Of a DNA stretch of 64,000 bases, positions 45,801 through 59,000 are shown piece after piece. This DNA is from Chondrosia reniformis (Eukaryota; Porifera; Demospongiae; Chondrillida; Chondrillidae), in the NCBI GenBank assembly GCA_947172415.1, contig OX359193.1:248001-312000 (forward strand), written 5' to 3'. The notes below the pieces were generated by a model, which saw nothing but the letters and a program-made list of their open reading frames with translations, was not told the origin of the DNA and did not search any database. Each line of letters opens with the position of its first letter. The first letter of the stretch is position 1. Both the position numbers and the translations under genes were made by a program.

Positions 45801-48800
45801 TCAACCCGAAGGTCTTCATCAGCAAGCAATTTGAATCCCTTTATTAATATGATTGCAACAAATAATCCGTATCATTTCATACTCTACTATACATGTCATG
45901 TAAACTGACCTATCAGTAAAGGCTGATGTATCTATTCTGATAAATCCAGAGCAGTTTAGAAACACCTTTGGTCCGATCTTGCAAACGGTCACCAACTGCG
46001 ATCTGTTCTCTAAAAATATCTTTTCTTGCCGAAATGTCTACACAACAGAGTGTGAGGTACAACTTAACTTAAAACACTCTTTATACCCTATACATCTCAA
46101 ATAACGTTCAATACAGAAGAGCTCTATACAATAGACTGACTATTCAAGCGGCTACTAACATACTCTTAGGATGTAAGAGGCTTTCCTTGGGCCCAGCCCT
46201 GCGACAAACTGAAGGCTGGACGACCAAAAAGGACGCTCAATACAGCTTGTCACATCCACACCAGCCCTACATAGCTGAGACACGAGCTCCAACTCTATTG
46301 CTGTCGCGAGTACTTCAGATGGAATGCAGTTCTGCAACAAACAATTCTGAAACTTAAAAAGCACTTTAAAATATACAGTTCATTTCATACCTGTAAAGTG
46401 TGCAGTTTTAGTGACTGCTGTTCGCCAAAAGGAGATGCGTAGAGAGCAGTTATCTCTAAAAGTGGATCAATGCATCTGCGACCAAGTGAAATAGCCGCAG
46501 TCAACAATTCTGGATAATTGGGGAACTCCTCTCTTGACCGAGGAGATTTGGAATAAATGTCTGCCACATTCGTGTCCATAACCTCCACATTGACTGAGGT
46601 CATCTCATCCGTGAGAGAAAAGCTACCAGCCACTGCCTTCATGTCCTCCACTACTGTCATAGTATCCCTGTAGACCACACAAATCTATTCAACAAGCACT
46701 CATTCACTGGCACATGAATAATCTAACACACCATTTTTCAACATGCTACATCTACTTTAGAGTAAACAGCCTATAGGGAACTAAACCTAGTGAGAGCATT
46801 AGATGAGGATACAAGAGTTTTCTCCTTCTCCTTCTCTTCTTCTCCACTGGGCAAGACAGCTGTTTCTGGGAATTCCACCCTTCATCAGTGACTCTGGGAA
46901 TCTCTGTCTTCTTCTTGATCTTTCATGAGTCCTTGGCTACAGCCTATTCAACACAACAATGAATTACAACTGATGGGCCACACATAGCAAGCACCTTCCA
47001 TTTGCCCCAACAACAACAACTGCAGGTCTGGTCTTCCTTAAAAATTTCTTTAAGCTTTCAATATCCCTTTTCTGCACAAGGACAAGCACATACTCAATTA
47101 CCATATACAGTATACAGTATATTGATTAGACAAAAAAGAATTTGACTAACTTTATCTTCTTTTTCCTGTTCTATTCGACTGTTTTCTCTCTTCATGAAGT
47201 GACTGAGCTTGATAAAGTCTACATTCTCTCCCTCTCCATCCACAAGGGCGCAGTACATGGGAGCATTCCTATTCCATGAACAACAGAGCATCCAATACAA
47301 GTATAAACAAGGAGCAATATTAGCCTTATATGAAGAAGTCATTTTCCTATAGATATGCGTCAATATGAGGTTAAGAAATATACGTACAAATAGGATAGGC
47401 TGTTTTCTAGACCTATTACTTGGGGAAAACCTGTAGAGCTTTGGACGAGGATACAGTCTCATACCAACTTTTCCTCATTTCTCCACTCAACACAAGAACA
47501 AGATACTCCACACTCTACAGACTAGCACAGAAGAGTAGCTACATCGTGCTTACTTGTCAGGCAGAAAGGTACAGGCAAGGACAAGAGGACCACCCTCCTT
47601 TTCGGTGTAAGGAGTGTCGTCCCAGCTCTCAGCTGATGGCTCCACTTTGAAAGGAGCTACAGATAACCAAGACCTCAGCTTCTTCAAGTACATCTGTACA
47701 ACAACAGGGTACACTGTAGGGGCTCGTATATTACATTGTATTTCATTTTGTATTTCAATATTTCATAGAACTACCACTACAGTGAGGTAGGGCTGCCTAG
47801 CTTGCTTAAGCATATTAGTAAGTATGCAGTTAAAATTGTATTTAATAATGTACAGGCCATATTTGGGCAGTACGTATATATCCTTCTCCATGTTGCCTAG
47901 CAACCCAAATATAAGAAAAGAAAACAGCACAAGAGCAGATGAGCTAACTCACATGAAGAACACATTCTCTAGCCTCTTGAATCAGCTTTGTTCTCAACTC
48001 CTTCTCCATCTCGGGATAGAGAACTCGAAGGAGGGCATGGGACAGTGCCTGTCCTCTCTGGCTGTTCCACTTCTCAACAAGAAGACTGTACTCATCCTTT
48101 AAAGTGGATGAGGAGTAACAGTAATACAAAAGTAGTTGCAGCATTTTGATGTTAGCTTCGCCTAGCACATACCCGATAAAATAACTGTTTTATTTCTTCA
48201 AAATAAGGTGAGCCATAAGAGCCTTCCTTGTCAATGCGCAGTGAAGTGGTAAGTAGTCCGTCTTCTTCAGCTTGAGTGAGGTGAAGGAACTGGTCGTCTT
48301 TTAAAGTGTTGATGGGTTTGTTCTTCAAATACTTGTAAGTGAAACAAGGATGGTCCTCGTCAATCTCCTGCAAACACAATCACAAGTCTTTCAGAGCATG
48401 AGAGCACCATTCGTAAGCAGATAAATTCCATTATACTATCACAGTAAAGATCCTAATTTAGCTGATTTCTCTAGAAGATTAGCTAATAATGTACATTAAA
48501 GAAACTGACCTTTCTTCCCTTTTTTGTCAGTTTTACATGAAGGACAGCATTCTTACTAAAGGCCTGCCGAACTGCTTGACGTACCAATGGTTCATAGGCT
48601 ATCTCCATAGCAACCATATGTCTGGCACCGTGAAGAACAGCATCAATTGTAGAGAAATGACTAAAGAAAGAAACAGATGTCCACTTAGCCTCCTTCCAGC
48701 ATTACTCGAGCAGTTACTAGCAGTTTGACATGGTAGCAAAGTGTACAAAAGCTGGTGTCAAGGCCATAATTAAGAAGTGAATAATCACTCAAAGATAGTA

Positions 48801-51800
48801 TGTTGATCAGCTAAGTGACCACAGTCTCAATATTTTATAAAATGGCAACCAGTTTGCAGGTAGTGCTGGCCAGTGTTGATAGGAGTACTCACCCGTCCAC
48901 ACAGAGGTACTCTTCCGCTGCCACTTCTGGCTCCACTGGGTGCTGTTCCGGCTCGTGGCTCTTGTACCTGTCACGCAAGTTCTCACCAAACTGGTCCGGC
49001 ATCAGCCCAAACTTAACAGCCAGCCCAGACAGGCCATTCTCCTTACAAATGGTAAAGAAGTCCCTTCTGCACAAGAGGTGGAGTATAATGCAAAACCAGT
49101 ACTGAGGAACTTGAGTGGTAAAAATGAATTCTTCACATAATGTGAAACAAGTTACGCAAGACATGTCTTGTATTACCCAACCTGTATGCATGCTTCCATC
49201 CTTCAAATACACTGCTATCTCTGGTTGAAGAGTTTCTCCTTGACTTCTGAAGTTCCTCAATATCAGCTCCATAGTGAAGGAGAAAGTGCTTGTAAACATC
49301 ATTCAGCTCTTCAGCTGTCTCCACATTCATTAGTCTGCAAAGGAGACAGTAGACCAGCAAGAGGCAGTTGTTAGCGTGAGGACGACAGAGGGTAGAATTA
49401 TCACTTCTCGTCTATCTGTGTAACCCACGGATGAAGTGTACCTTTGAATGTCCTCATCTTGCAGGACCCTAATCTCATCAGTTAGGACAGTGTCCGGATT
49501 GTTCTTTATCTTCTCGTACTGGAACTCTTGCATTCTTGAGAACAACTTTTTCATGTTTGTCTTTCTATTTCTCAGCTGAGTCCACTACAGATAATTACAA
49601 CACTCTCACGCAAAATCATTCTTGGGGGGGGGGGGGGGGGCGGGGCAAATGTCCCCCTCTATGCAGCGATGATGTAGGAGAAATCTTTATTACAATTCTT
49701 TACCTTCTCGTCCCACTGCCAGATCTTCCACAAATCTTCTTCATCCAATTCTGGCTCAATATATTCTCTTCTATATGTTGCTATAAAGGGCACCTGGTTA
49801 GGCAGGAAAATGGCTGCCTCAAGAACAGGGCCAAAACCTCTAGTCATGTACTCACTTCAAAAGAAGCACTTTTAATAAACTCGAGTACAGCCTTTATCTT
49901 AGGGATGCAAGATCTTGGTTTGGCCGGTTCTTCATCCCACATGTCAACACTTGGTTGCTCTACATACGACTATGGAAATACACAGACACCCATAGCAACA
50001 GGCAGTAGTCTTATTTTGTATGCAGACACCAGTCTACCTGTCCTAGATGGACAAAACAAATCTACCTGTCCTAGATGGACAAAACAAGTCTACCTGTCCT
50101 AGACGAACAAAACAAATCTACCTGTCCTAGATGGACAAAACAAGTCTACCTGTCTTAGATGGACAAAACAAGTCTACCTGTCCTAGATGGACAAAACAAG
50201 TCTACCTGTCCTAGATGGACAAAACAAGTCTACCTGTCCTAGATGGACAAAACAAGTCTACCTGTCCTAGATGGACAAAACAAGTCTACCTGTCCTAGAT
50301 GGACAAAACAAGTCTACCTGTCCTAGATGGACAAAACAAGTCTACCTGTCCTAGATGGACAAAACACGTCTACCTGTCCTAGATGGACAAAACACGTCTA
50401 CCTGTCCTAGACGGACAAAATGAGTCTACCTGTCCTAGATGGACAAAACAAGTCTACCTGTCCTAGATGGATGATCACAGTCGATTACCTGTTGAGAGAC
50501 AGGTGTGGAACAAAAGGCATGATTATAGATCCAATCGGCCTCCTCTTCCCATTCCAGCTCATCTCCCTCCTGCACAGGACATACTCTCAACTGCACAGCA
50601 AAACAGCAATATGACTACAACTGCCTCTGTACAGCATGGCAGTGAAGGTGCACACAGACCTGAAATCTTTCTGGAAGGTCGGTCATCGCAATCACCTTGT
50701 CTCTATCAGTGAGGTGACCACGCTCAAGTTCAACTGGTTCAAATATCTGCACAACCAAGATACATTGCTCATTCCATGGGACAGCCAAACAGAAGACACA
50801 ACATAAAGATATTAAACTTAGTGTACTGTCAGAAGTGGTTACTGACATCTTGAACTGTTGCCTTTTTTCTTCTCCTCTTCCTTCTTATGGCCTTCATGTG
50901 CATCTGCTTCAGGTCTTGCTCTTCTTCATCTCCTTCCTAAAAGCATCGCACAAGAACAAGGGAGATGGTAGAGGAAAATTCCAAAAATGTCTAATTTCAA
51001 CAGACCACAAATTCCTCTAGTTCTTCATCTGTACTTTCCATTCCTTCGGCTGCCAGCTTCTCAAATGCCTCTGGATCAAAATCCAGTCCAAATATATCCT
51101 GCGCCTCCCTGATTGCACTAAAAGGGTATGTACCATACAATGTCAATGTCACATGACCGTCACATGACTGTCACACCACTGTCAGCTGATTACCACATGT
51201 TAAAAGATAAAATCAGTGATACTTACGAATCGGAATATTCATCATGTATTTTTCTTCTTTTAATTGGCTTTCCATAGTCATCCACAATAAAGTCATCTGA
51301 GAGGAACGGATCGTCACACAGAGCTGTACATGCAAGGGCCTACAATTATCAACACACCTTCTTCCTCAGAGTCCAGTATCTCCTCTGCCACTTCTCTGGG
51401 TTGTCCACTCATCTACACACAAATACATTGCACAAGCAGTACAACTTGTGCCACTTATATCAAACATACCATCACATTGTTCTCAAGGCTACCTATTTAC
51501 TGTAAGAGTGTCAATGTGTGGTGCAACATTTAGAGTCCATTACATGCTCTAACCATGTTAAATAAGGCTACAATGTACCACATACAGCAATATGGCTGCC
51601 ATCATACCAGACGGTGATAAGATGGCCGCCACTGAAGCACACACCTCATTATCATATCTTCCTTCCCAGACGTCGGTTCTCTCTTCTTCGAGTTCTTCAT
51701 CACTGGCACCAAACAAATCAGCTGCTACTTGACCATCACCATGGTGACCCTTTTCACCCTTTGAGACTTCTTCTTCATCGTCACTTTCAAAGTGAGCTCT

Positions 51801-52696
51801 GCGACCTTTCCTCTGAAAGTACACATCAAAACATTATCCTCCCGTAGTGCACTACTAACTTCATTCCATTTCTGTATACCACACCCTCAGTTCTGTATAC
51901 CACACCCTCAGTTCTGTATACTACACCCTCAGTTCTGTATACCACACCCTCAGTTCTGTATACCACACCCTCAGTTCTGTATACCACACCCTCAGTTCTG
52001 TATACTACACCCTCAGTTCTGTATACTACACCCTCAGTTCTGTATACCACATTCCCAGTTCTGTATACCACACCCTCAGTTCTGTATACCACATTCCCAG
52101 TTCTGTATACTACACCCTCAATTCTGTATACCACACCCTCAGTTCTGTATACTACATTCCCAGTTCTGTATACCACATTCCCAGTACTATCACAACACAT
52201 TTCCACTCACTGAGTCATACTCCAGACCTAAATTTTCAGCAATTAATTCTAAATCTTCTTCTTCTAATGCATCGAGAGATCCTTCAAACAGGAAACCGCA
52301 AAATGTAAACATGTTGTTCTGTTAACCTGCATAAGGTACCTCTTTTACGTCGTTTTGATTTCGTTTCTTGAACATCACCTCCCTCTTCTTCTTCTTCCAC
52401 TTCTTCATCATCTATATCATCATTGATGAAGCCTAAGAAGAGAAGATGCAAAAACAACGAATATTTTATTACATTTTGGAATATTTTCATTCGCGACTTT
52501 AAAATCCTTTTCTTTCAAGCTACAGACAGCTAGAGATATGTTGCCTTGAATGTTTTTACTTAGAGATTACTTTACCGTCTAAGTTATCTGTAGTCGCTCC
52601 TTCCTCTTCTTCTTCCTCTTCCTCGTCGCTGTCATTAACTTCTTTGTCCTCCTCTGATTCTTCGGCCTCGCTGTCAACATAACCTTCTTCTTCCAT
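42881..52696 (-). CDS. SUPT6H: SPT6 transcription elongation factor / histone chaperone, 33 exons
   Basis: Binds RNA polymerase II and nucleosomes during elongation. Exons: 52696-52576, 52432-52340, 52281-52211, 51812-51645, 51412-51358, 51323-51227, 51117-51009, 50936-50847, 50746-50660, 50590-50489, 49969-49856, 49793-49704, 49584-49442, 49334-49182, 49066-48893, 48660-48510, 48367-48173, 48096-47953, 47693-47554, 47268-47151, 47071-46995, 46667-46391, 46331-46164, 46037-45910, 45590-45497, 45436-45320, 44909-44616, 44443-44303, 44232-44126, 44044-43959, 43853-43738, 43651-43529, 43435-42881; 4698 nt, 1565 residues. Acidic N terminus ([17 protein letters not shown]); HtH/Tex-like core ([16 protein letters not shown]); YqgF fold ([11 protein letters not shown]); HhH (VAGLGPRKA); death-like DALEYEE; S1 domain ([16 protein letters not shown]); tandem SH2 (FRPSSK, TVTWKV). 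The C-terminal tail is short and Pro/Ser/Thr-rich. Confidence 0.93.
44911..45200. repeat. 27-bp minisatellite that contains the 3' splice site of an SPT6 intron
   Basis: About eleven copies of CCCCTATGAATATGTATCATGG + ATATA (27 bp), with an A-GCCC / A-CCCC variant in a regular pattern. It fills most of the intron 44910-45319. On the minus strand each unit contains CATATTCATAG|GG, the same text as the true acceptor at 44910, so the splice site has been copied along with the intron. Confidence 0.95.
45582..45697. repeat. 31-bp tandem repeat containing an SPT6 splice acceptor
   Basis: Four copies of TACATACTGGCACTGC separated by ATATAATATAATATA, period 31 bp. The first copy spans the start of the exon at 45590; on the minus strand each copy gives ATGCAGTGCCAG|TATGTATA, the true acceptor context. 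Confidence 0.93.
45743..45849. mobile_element. 107-bp MITE with TATTAATAAAGGGATTCAAAT termini
   Basis: Terminal inverted repeats TATTAATAAAGGGATTCAAAT and ATTTGAATCCCTTTATTAATA are perfect over 21 bp. Interior is short and non-coding. In the same SPT6 intron as the 31-bp repeat. Confidence 0.88.
46735..46870. repeat. Longest copy of the CCTATAGG...GATGAGGATAC dispersed repeat
   Basis: Runs from ACATGCTACATCTACTTTAG through CCTATAGGGAACTAAACC and GATGAGGATACAAGAG to TCTTCTCCACTGGGCAAGACAGC. The extra right part is shared, as complement, with 40500-40560. In an SPT6 intron. Confidence 0.75.
49624..49640. repeat. Poly-G run of 17
   Basis: Seventeen consecutive G on the plus strand inside an SPT6 intron (poly-C in the pre-mRNA). 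Exact length may be a sequencing estimate. Confidence 0.8.
50030..50472. repeat. 28-bp minisatellite in SPT6 intron
   Basis: About sixteen copies of GTCTACCTGTCCTAGATGG + ACAAAACAA (28 bp), nearly identical, in the intron 49970-50488. Confidence 0.95.
51875..52195. repeat. 21-bp minisatellite in SPT6 intron
   Basis: About fifteen copies of CTGTATACCACACCCTCAGTT, with CATTCCC and ACTACA variants, in the intron 51813-52210. Confidence 0.95.
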
Positions 52697-52919
52697 TTTT
52701 TAGTGGATAGATTCGGAATAAAAGGGTTTTCCTCCCAATGAGTATCGCAGAGACAGACCCCTGCCCTACGCCTCTGTTGTACTTGTTACGCAATAATTTA
52801 CAAGAAGTGATAAGAGGTTTTTGTTGCGTTCAAAAATATACTGAATGCATTATTTTCATGTAACAGGTTGTAAAAGTTAAGACACACTTTAACATAGATC
52901 TTTTTCTATCTCTGCTTAG

Positions 52920-54370
52920 TATGAATTCATCAAGTATATTACCTTCCTATCATGGAGGTCCAGCACTAAATGTACATTAAAATCTGGCATAATTTGATGA
53001 GAGAGAGAGAGTGCAAATGAAATACTTTAAAAACCTCATTGGCAATGTTCCATACATGCCTGTGAAGGCTGACATCAAGTTTTACCTTCATATTTTTACG
53101 GTTGATAGAGTTACGGCACTAAATGTACACTAAAATTCTGACATACGACGGTAATGCATGGTGAGATATAAGGCAAATTTTAAGTTCCATTAAAATTTCA
53201 AAACCTCATTGGACATACTCTATAGGTGTCTGTGAATGCTGACACAAAGTCACAGCTTCATGTTACAGCCCTCAATGTACATTAAATTCTGGTATACAAA
53301 TTTAATGTATGGTGAGTGATACGTATGTCCAATGAGTTTTTGAAATTTTGATGGAACTTAACCTATCTCTCACTATACATTAACTTTGTATACAAGGATT
53401 TTATGCACATTGAGGGCTGTCACTCTATCAAACAGAAAGATATGAAGCTAATACTTTGTGTCAACATTCACAGACACCTATAGAGTATGTCCAATTAGTT
53501 TTTGAAATTTTGATGGAACTTAAAATTTGCCCTATCTCTCTCGCCATACGTACATTAACTTTTATGCCTCTGAATGCTGTAAGAGAGTATATATAGTAGG
53601 TTTATATCTTTTCTTTTGAAAAAGGTACAGCCCTCAACGTACAATAAATTCTGTGAAAGATTTCTAAAAGAATTTTTGTGATTTTTATTTTTAGTCATAT
53701 TTGCCCTATCTCTCACCATATACAGAGTATATCCTACAATATATAATAATCATTTTTGGAGCTACAGTTGCTTTAAAAACATTCTATCCTGAGTTAGGAA
53801 CTAGACTAAGAGTCAGCCGGTCTAGTTAAAATATCGATCATAGACATTAATATCGTACAGGCGATAAATATCGGACGCACTATATCTAGTTTTCTGTATC
53901 ATGAAAAGTCGCTCTCCTCCCTCCACCAAGACACATACAGGCTTTTATCCATTTGCCACAGTGTTGAGATGTATTGGAAATACTGCGTATGCGTGTACAA
54001 TTGCTTGGAACGATTCACTGGTCTGGAATTAGAATGGAATAAATTGACGATTTCTCGAAAATAATTGGGATCAGAAAAGTCGTTCTCCTCGGCCCATCAA
54101 GACACTTACACGTACGTACGTAGGGTAAATTTTAAGTTCCATCAAAATTTCAAAAACTCATTGAACATACTCTATAGGTGTCTGTGAATACTGACACAAA
54201 GTCACAGCTTCATATCTTTCCATTCGATAGAGTTACAGTCCTCAATGTACATTCTGGTATACAAAGTTAATGTATGGTGAGAGATAGGGTAAATTTTAAG
54301 TTCCGTCAAAATTTCAAAAACTCATTAGACATACTCTATAGGTGTCTGTGAATGCTGACACCTATAGTGT
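52920..54370. repeat. Diverged satellite edge with an inverted segment
   Basis: Blocks related to the downstream 169-bp satellite (CTGTGAATGCTGACA, AATGTACATTA, TATGGTGAGAGATA) recur in degraded form. From about 53325 to 53560 the same blocks appear on the opposite strand (TTGAAATTTTGATGGAACTTA, CTATCTCTCACTATACATTA), then return to the original orientation after about 54120. Between 53760 and 54115 a non-satellite stretch intervenes. No gene is supported. Confidence 0.8.
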
Positions 54371-55400
54371 ATGGTGAGAGATACGTATGGTGAGATATAG
54401 GGCAAATATGAGTGAACATCAAAATTTGCAAAACTCTTTGGATATGTTTTATGGATGTCTGTGAATGCTGACAGCAAGTTTCAGCTTCACATCTTTCCAA
54501 TTGACAGAGTTACAGCACTAAATGTACATTAGATTCTGCTATACAAATTTAATGTATGGTGAGAGATAAGGCAAATATGAGTGAACATCAAAATTTGTAA
54601 AACTCCTTGGATATGCTTTAAGGATGTCTGTGAATGCTGACAGGAAGTTTCAGCTTCACATCTTTCCAATTGACAGAGTTACAGCACTAAATGTACAATA
54701 GATTCTTGTATACAAATTTAAAGTATGGTGAGATATAGGGCAAATATGAGTGAACATCAAAATTTGCAAAACTCTTTAGATATACTTTAAGGATAGCTGT
54801 GAATGCTGACAACAAGTTTCAGCTTCACATCTTTCCAATTGACAGAGTTACAGCACTAAATGTACATTAGATTCTGCTATACAAATTTAATGTATGGTGA
54901 GAGATAGGGCAAATATGAGTGAACATCAAAATTTGCAAAACTCTTTGGATATGCTTTATGTATGTCTGTGAATGCTGACAACAAGTTTCAGCTTCACATC
55001 TTTCCAATTGACAGAGTTACAGCACTAAATGTACATTAGATTCTTGTATACAAATTTAATGTATGGTGAGAGATAGGACAAATATGAGTGAACATCAAAA
55101 TTTGTAAAACTCTTTGGATATGTTTTATGGATGTCTGTGAATGCTGGCAACAAGTTTCAGCTTCACATCTTTCCAATTGACAGAGTTACAGCACTAAATG
55201 TACATTAGATTCTGCTATACAAATTTAATGTATGGTGAGATATAGGGCAAATATGAGTGAACATCAAAATTTGTAAAACTCTTTGGATATGCTTTATGTA
55301 TGTCTGTGAATGTTGACAAGAAGTTTCAGCTTCACATCTTTCCAATTGACAGAGTTATTGCACTAAATGTACATTAGATTCTTGTATAGAAATTTAATGT
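54371..55400. repeat. 169-bp satellite array, left block
   Basis: About six monomers of the same satellite that fills the right end of the window, slightly more diverged than there. Confidence 0.93.
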
Positions 55401-56065
55401 ACTGGAGTTTCGTAATAATATAAATGGCCGACCTAGAGAAGGGAATATTGAAAATACGGTACTTTTATATGTATATTTTGAATGACGAGAACGCTTTTAA
55501 AGATTTTAATACACATGGATATTCACTCTGTAATACTTGATTGTTTTGAAGTAGTATCTGTCCATATTATAATATATGGATGTCGCTAAAGTGAAAAATC
55601 GTCAATCGACTGCTAAAGAAACTCCAAAGGAAAAAAATTGGACCATACCGAACGCTACCATCCACGACGCTCAGAGGCCGGGATCGGTGGTAACGCTCTG
55701 CCGAGTTGAGCTTTGGGTGTCACTTGCGTGAGAAGAACCAGTTCTTCTCGATATGGCCGACTCATATGAATCCTAAGATATCAGATGCCAATCCCACATT
55801 ACGTGGAACCCCCCCGAAATCCGGATTATTGGTGAGCACGTCTCTATGGCACCAACCGATTAGGAGACAGCTTCAGAGTCTAAGCGCTACCAACCTCTAT
55901 GGGAACCGCAACCACCATAGAGATGTGTCCAGGTAGGCCTACTATTATAAGGTTTTATCTTCTATTTAAATAAAGTAATTGCCTATGAAAACGCTTGTGG
56001 TTGGCGAATCTTCAATACTTTAGAATAGGGTATTTTTCGATCTGCAGTAACTCGGGTATCCTTTT
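55401..56065. other. Non-satellite insertion inside the satellite array
   Basis: About 660 bp of unrelated, more GC-rich sequence interrupts the array. TGGAGTTTC at 55404 and its complement GAAACTCCA at 55617 could be the ends of a ~220-bp element. Further right there is a palindrome GAGAAGAACCAGTTCTTCTC (near 55730) and CTCTATGG...CCATAGAG. The 76-codon frame at 55706-55936 has no recognisable similarity. Confidence 0.5.
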
Positions 56066-59000
56066 TTGAAATTTTACAAAACTAGCAGGATATACTGTAT
56101 AGCTATATGTGCATACAGCCAAGAGGTTTCAGCTTCATATCTTTCCAATTGACAGAGTTACGGCACTAAATGTAGATTAGATTCTTGTATACAAATTTAA
56201 AGTATGGTGAGATATAGGGCAAATATGAGTGAACATCAAAATTTGTAAAACTCTTTGGATATGTTTTATGGATGTCTGTGAATGCTGACAACAAGTTTCA
56301 GCTTCACATCTTTCCAATTGACAGAGTTACAGCACTAAATGTACATTAGATTCTGCTATACAAATTTAATGTATGGTGAGATATAGGGCAAATATGAGTG
56401 AACATCAAAATTTGCAAAACTCTTTGGATATGCTTTAAGGATAGCTGTGAATGCTGACAGCAAGTTTCAGCTTCACATCTTTCCAATTGACAGAGTTACA
56501 GCACTAAATGTACATTAGATTCTTGTATACAAATTTAATGTATGGTGAGAGATAAGGCAAATATGAGTGAACATCAAAATTTTTAAAACTCTTTGGATAT
56601 GCTTTATGTATGTCTGTGAATGCTGACAGCAAGTTTCAGCTTCACATCTTTCCAATTGACAGAGTTACAGCACTAAATGTACATTAGATTCTTGTATACA
56701 AATTTAATGTATGGTGAGAGATAGGGCAAATATGAGTGAACATCAAAATTTGCAAAACTCTTTGGATATGTTTTATGGATGTCTGTGAATGCTGACAACA
56801 AGTTTCAACTTCACATCTTTCCAATTGACAGAGTTACAGCACTAAATGTATATTAGATTCTGCTATACAAATTTAATGTATGGTGAGAGATAAGGCAAAT
56901 ATGATAGAACATCAAAATTTGTAAAACTCTTTGGATATGCTTTAAGAATGTCTGTGAATGCTGACAACAAGTTTCAGCTTCACATCTTTCCAATTGACAG
57001 AGTTACAGCACTAAATGTACATTAGATTCTTGTATACAAATTTAATGTATGGTGAGATATAGGGCAAATATGAGTGAACATCAAAATTTGCAAAACTCTT
57101 TGGATATGTTTTATGGATGTCTGTGAATGCTGACAGCAAGTTTCAGCTTCACATCTTTCCAATTGACAGAGTTACAGCACTAAATGTACATTAGATTCTG
57201 CTATACAAATTTAATGTATGGTGAGATATAGGGCAAATATGAGTGAACATCAAAATTTGCAAAACTCTTTGGATATGCTTTAAGGATAGCTGTGAATGCT
57301 GACAGGAAGTTTCAGCTTCACATCTTTCCAATTGACAGAGTTACAGCACTAAATGTACATTAGATTCTTGTATACAAATTTAATGTATGGTGAGATATAG
57401 TGCAAATATGAGTGAACATCAAAATTTGCAAAACTCTTTGGATATGTTTTATGGATGTCTGTGAATGCTGACACCAAGTTTTAGCTTCACATCTTTCAAA
57501 TTGACAGAGTTACAGCACTAAATGTACATTAGATTCTTGTATACAAATTTAATGTATGGTGAGAGATAGAGCAAATATGAGTGAACATCAAAATTTGCAA
57601 AACTCTTTGGATATGTTTTATGGATGTCTGTGAATGCTGACAGGAAGTTTCAGTTTCACATCTTTCCAATTGACAGAGTTACAGCACTAAATGTACATTA
57701 GATTCTGCTATACAAATTTAATGTATGGTGAGAGATAGGGCAAATATGAGTGAACATCAAAATTTGCAAAACTCTTTGGATATGTTTTATGGATGTCTGT
57801 GAATGCTGACAGCAAGTTTCAGCTTCACATCTTTCCAATTGACAGAGTTACAGCACTAAATGTATATTAGATTCTGCTATACAAATTTAATGTATGGTGA
57901 GAGATAGGGCAAATATGAGTGAACATCAAAATTTGCAAAACTCTTTGGATATGCTTTAAGGATGTCTGTGAATGCTGACAGGAAGTTTCAGCTTCACATC
58001 TTTCCAATTGACAGAGTTACAGCACTAAATGTACATTAGATTCTTGTATACAAATTTAATGTATGGTGAGAGATAGGGCAAATATGAGTGAACATCAAAA
58101 TTTGCAAAACTCTTTGGATATGTTTTATGGATGTCTGTGAATGCTGACAGCAAGTTTCAGCTTCACATCTTTCCAATTGACAGAGTTACAGCACTAAATG
58201 TATATTAGATTTTGCTATACAAATTTAATGTATGGTGAGAGATAGGGCAAATATGAGTGAACATCAAAATTTGCAAAACTCTTTGGATATGCTTTAAGGA
58301 TAGCTGTGAATGCTGACAGGAAGTTTCAGCTTCACATCTTTCCAATTGACAGAGTTACAGCACTAAATGTACATTAGATTCTTGTATACAAATTTAATGT
58401 ATGGTGAGAGATAAGGCAAATATGAGTGAACATCAAAATTTGCAAAACTCTTTGGATATGTTTTATGGATGTCTGTGAATGCTGACAGCAAGTTTCAGCT
58501 TCACATCTTTCCAATTGACAGAGTTACAGCACTAAATGTACATTAGATTCTGCTATACAAATTTAATGTATGGTGAGAGATAAGGCAAATATGATAGAAC
58601 ATCAAAATTTGTAAAAGTCTTTGGATATGCTTTAAGGATGTCTGTGAATGCTGACAAGAAGTTTCAGCTTCACATCTTTCCAATTGACAGAGTTACAGCA
58701 CTAAATGTACATTAGATTCTTGTATACAAATTTAATGTATGGTGAGATATAGTGCAAATATGAGTGAACATCAAAATTTGCAAAACTCTTTGGATATGCT
58801 TTAAGGATAGCTGTGAATGCTGACAACAAGTTTCAGCTTCACATCTTTCCAATTGACAGAGTTACAGCACTAAATGTAGATTAGATTCTTGTATACAAAT
58901 TTAATGTATGGTGAGAGATAGGGCAAATATGAGTGAACATCAAAATTTGCAAAACTCTTTGGATATGTTTTATGGATGTCTGTGAGTGCTGACAGCAAGT

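Noticed and set aside
51792-52325. Open frame of repeated FCIPHPQ
   Set aside because: Translation of the 21-bp minisatellite in an SPT6 intron.
55706-55936. 76-codon frame in the satellite insert as a gene
   Set aside because: Short, no similarity recognised, no splice or promoter support.
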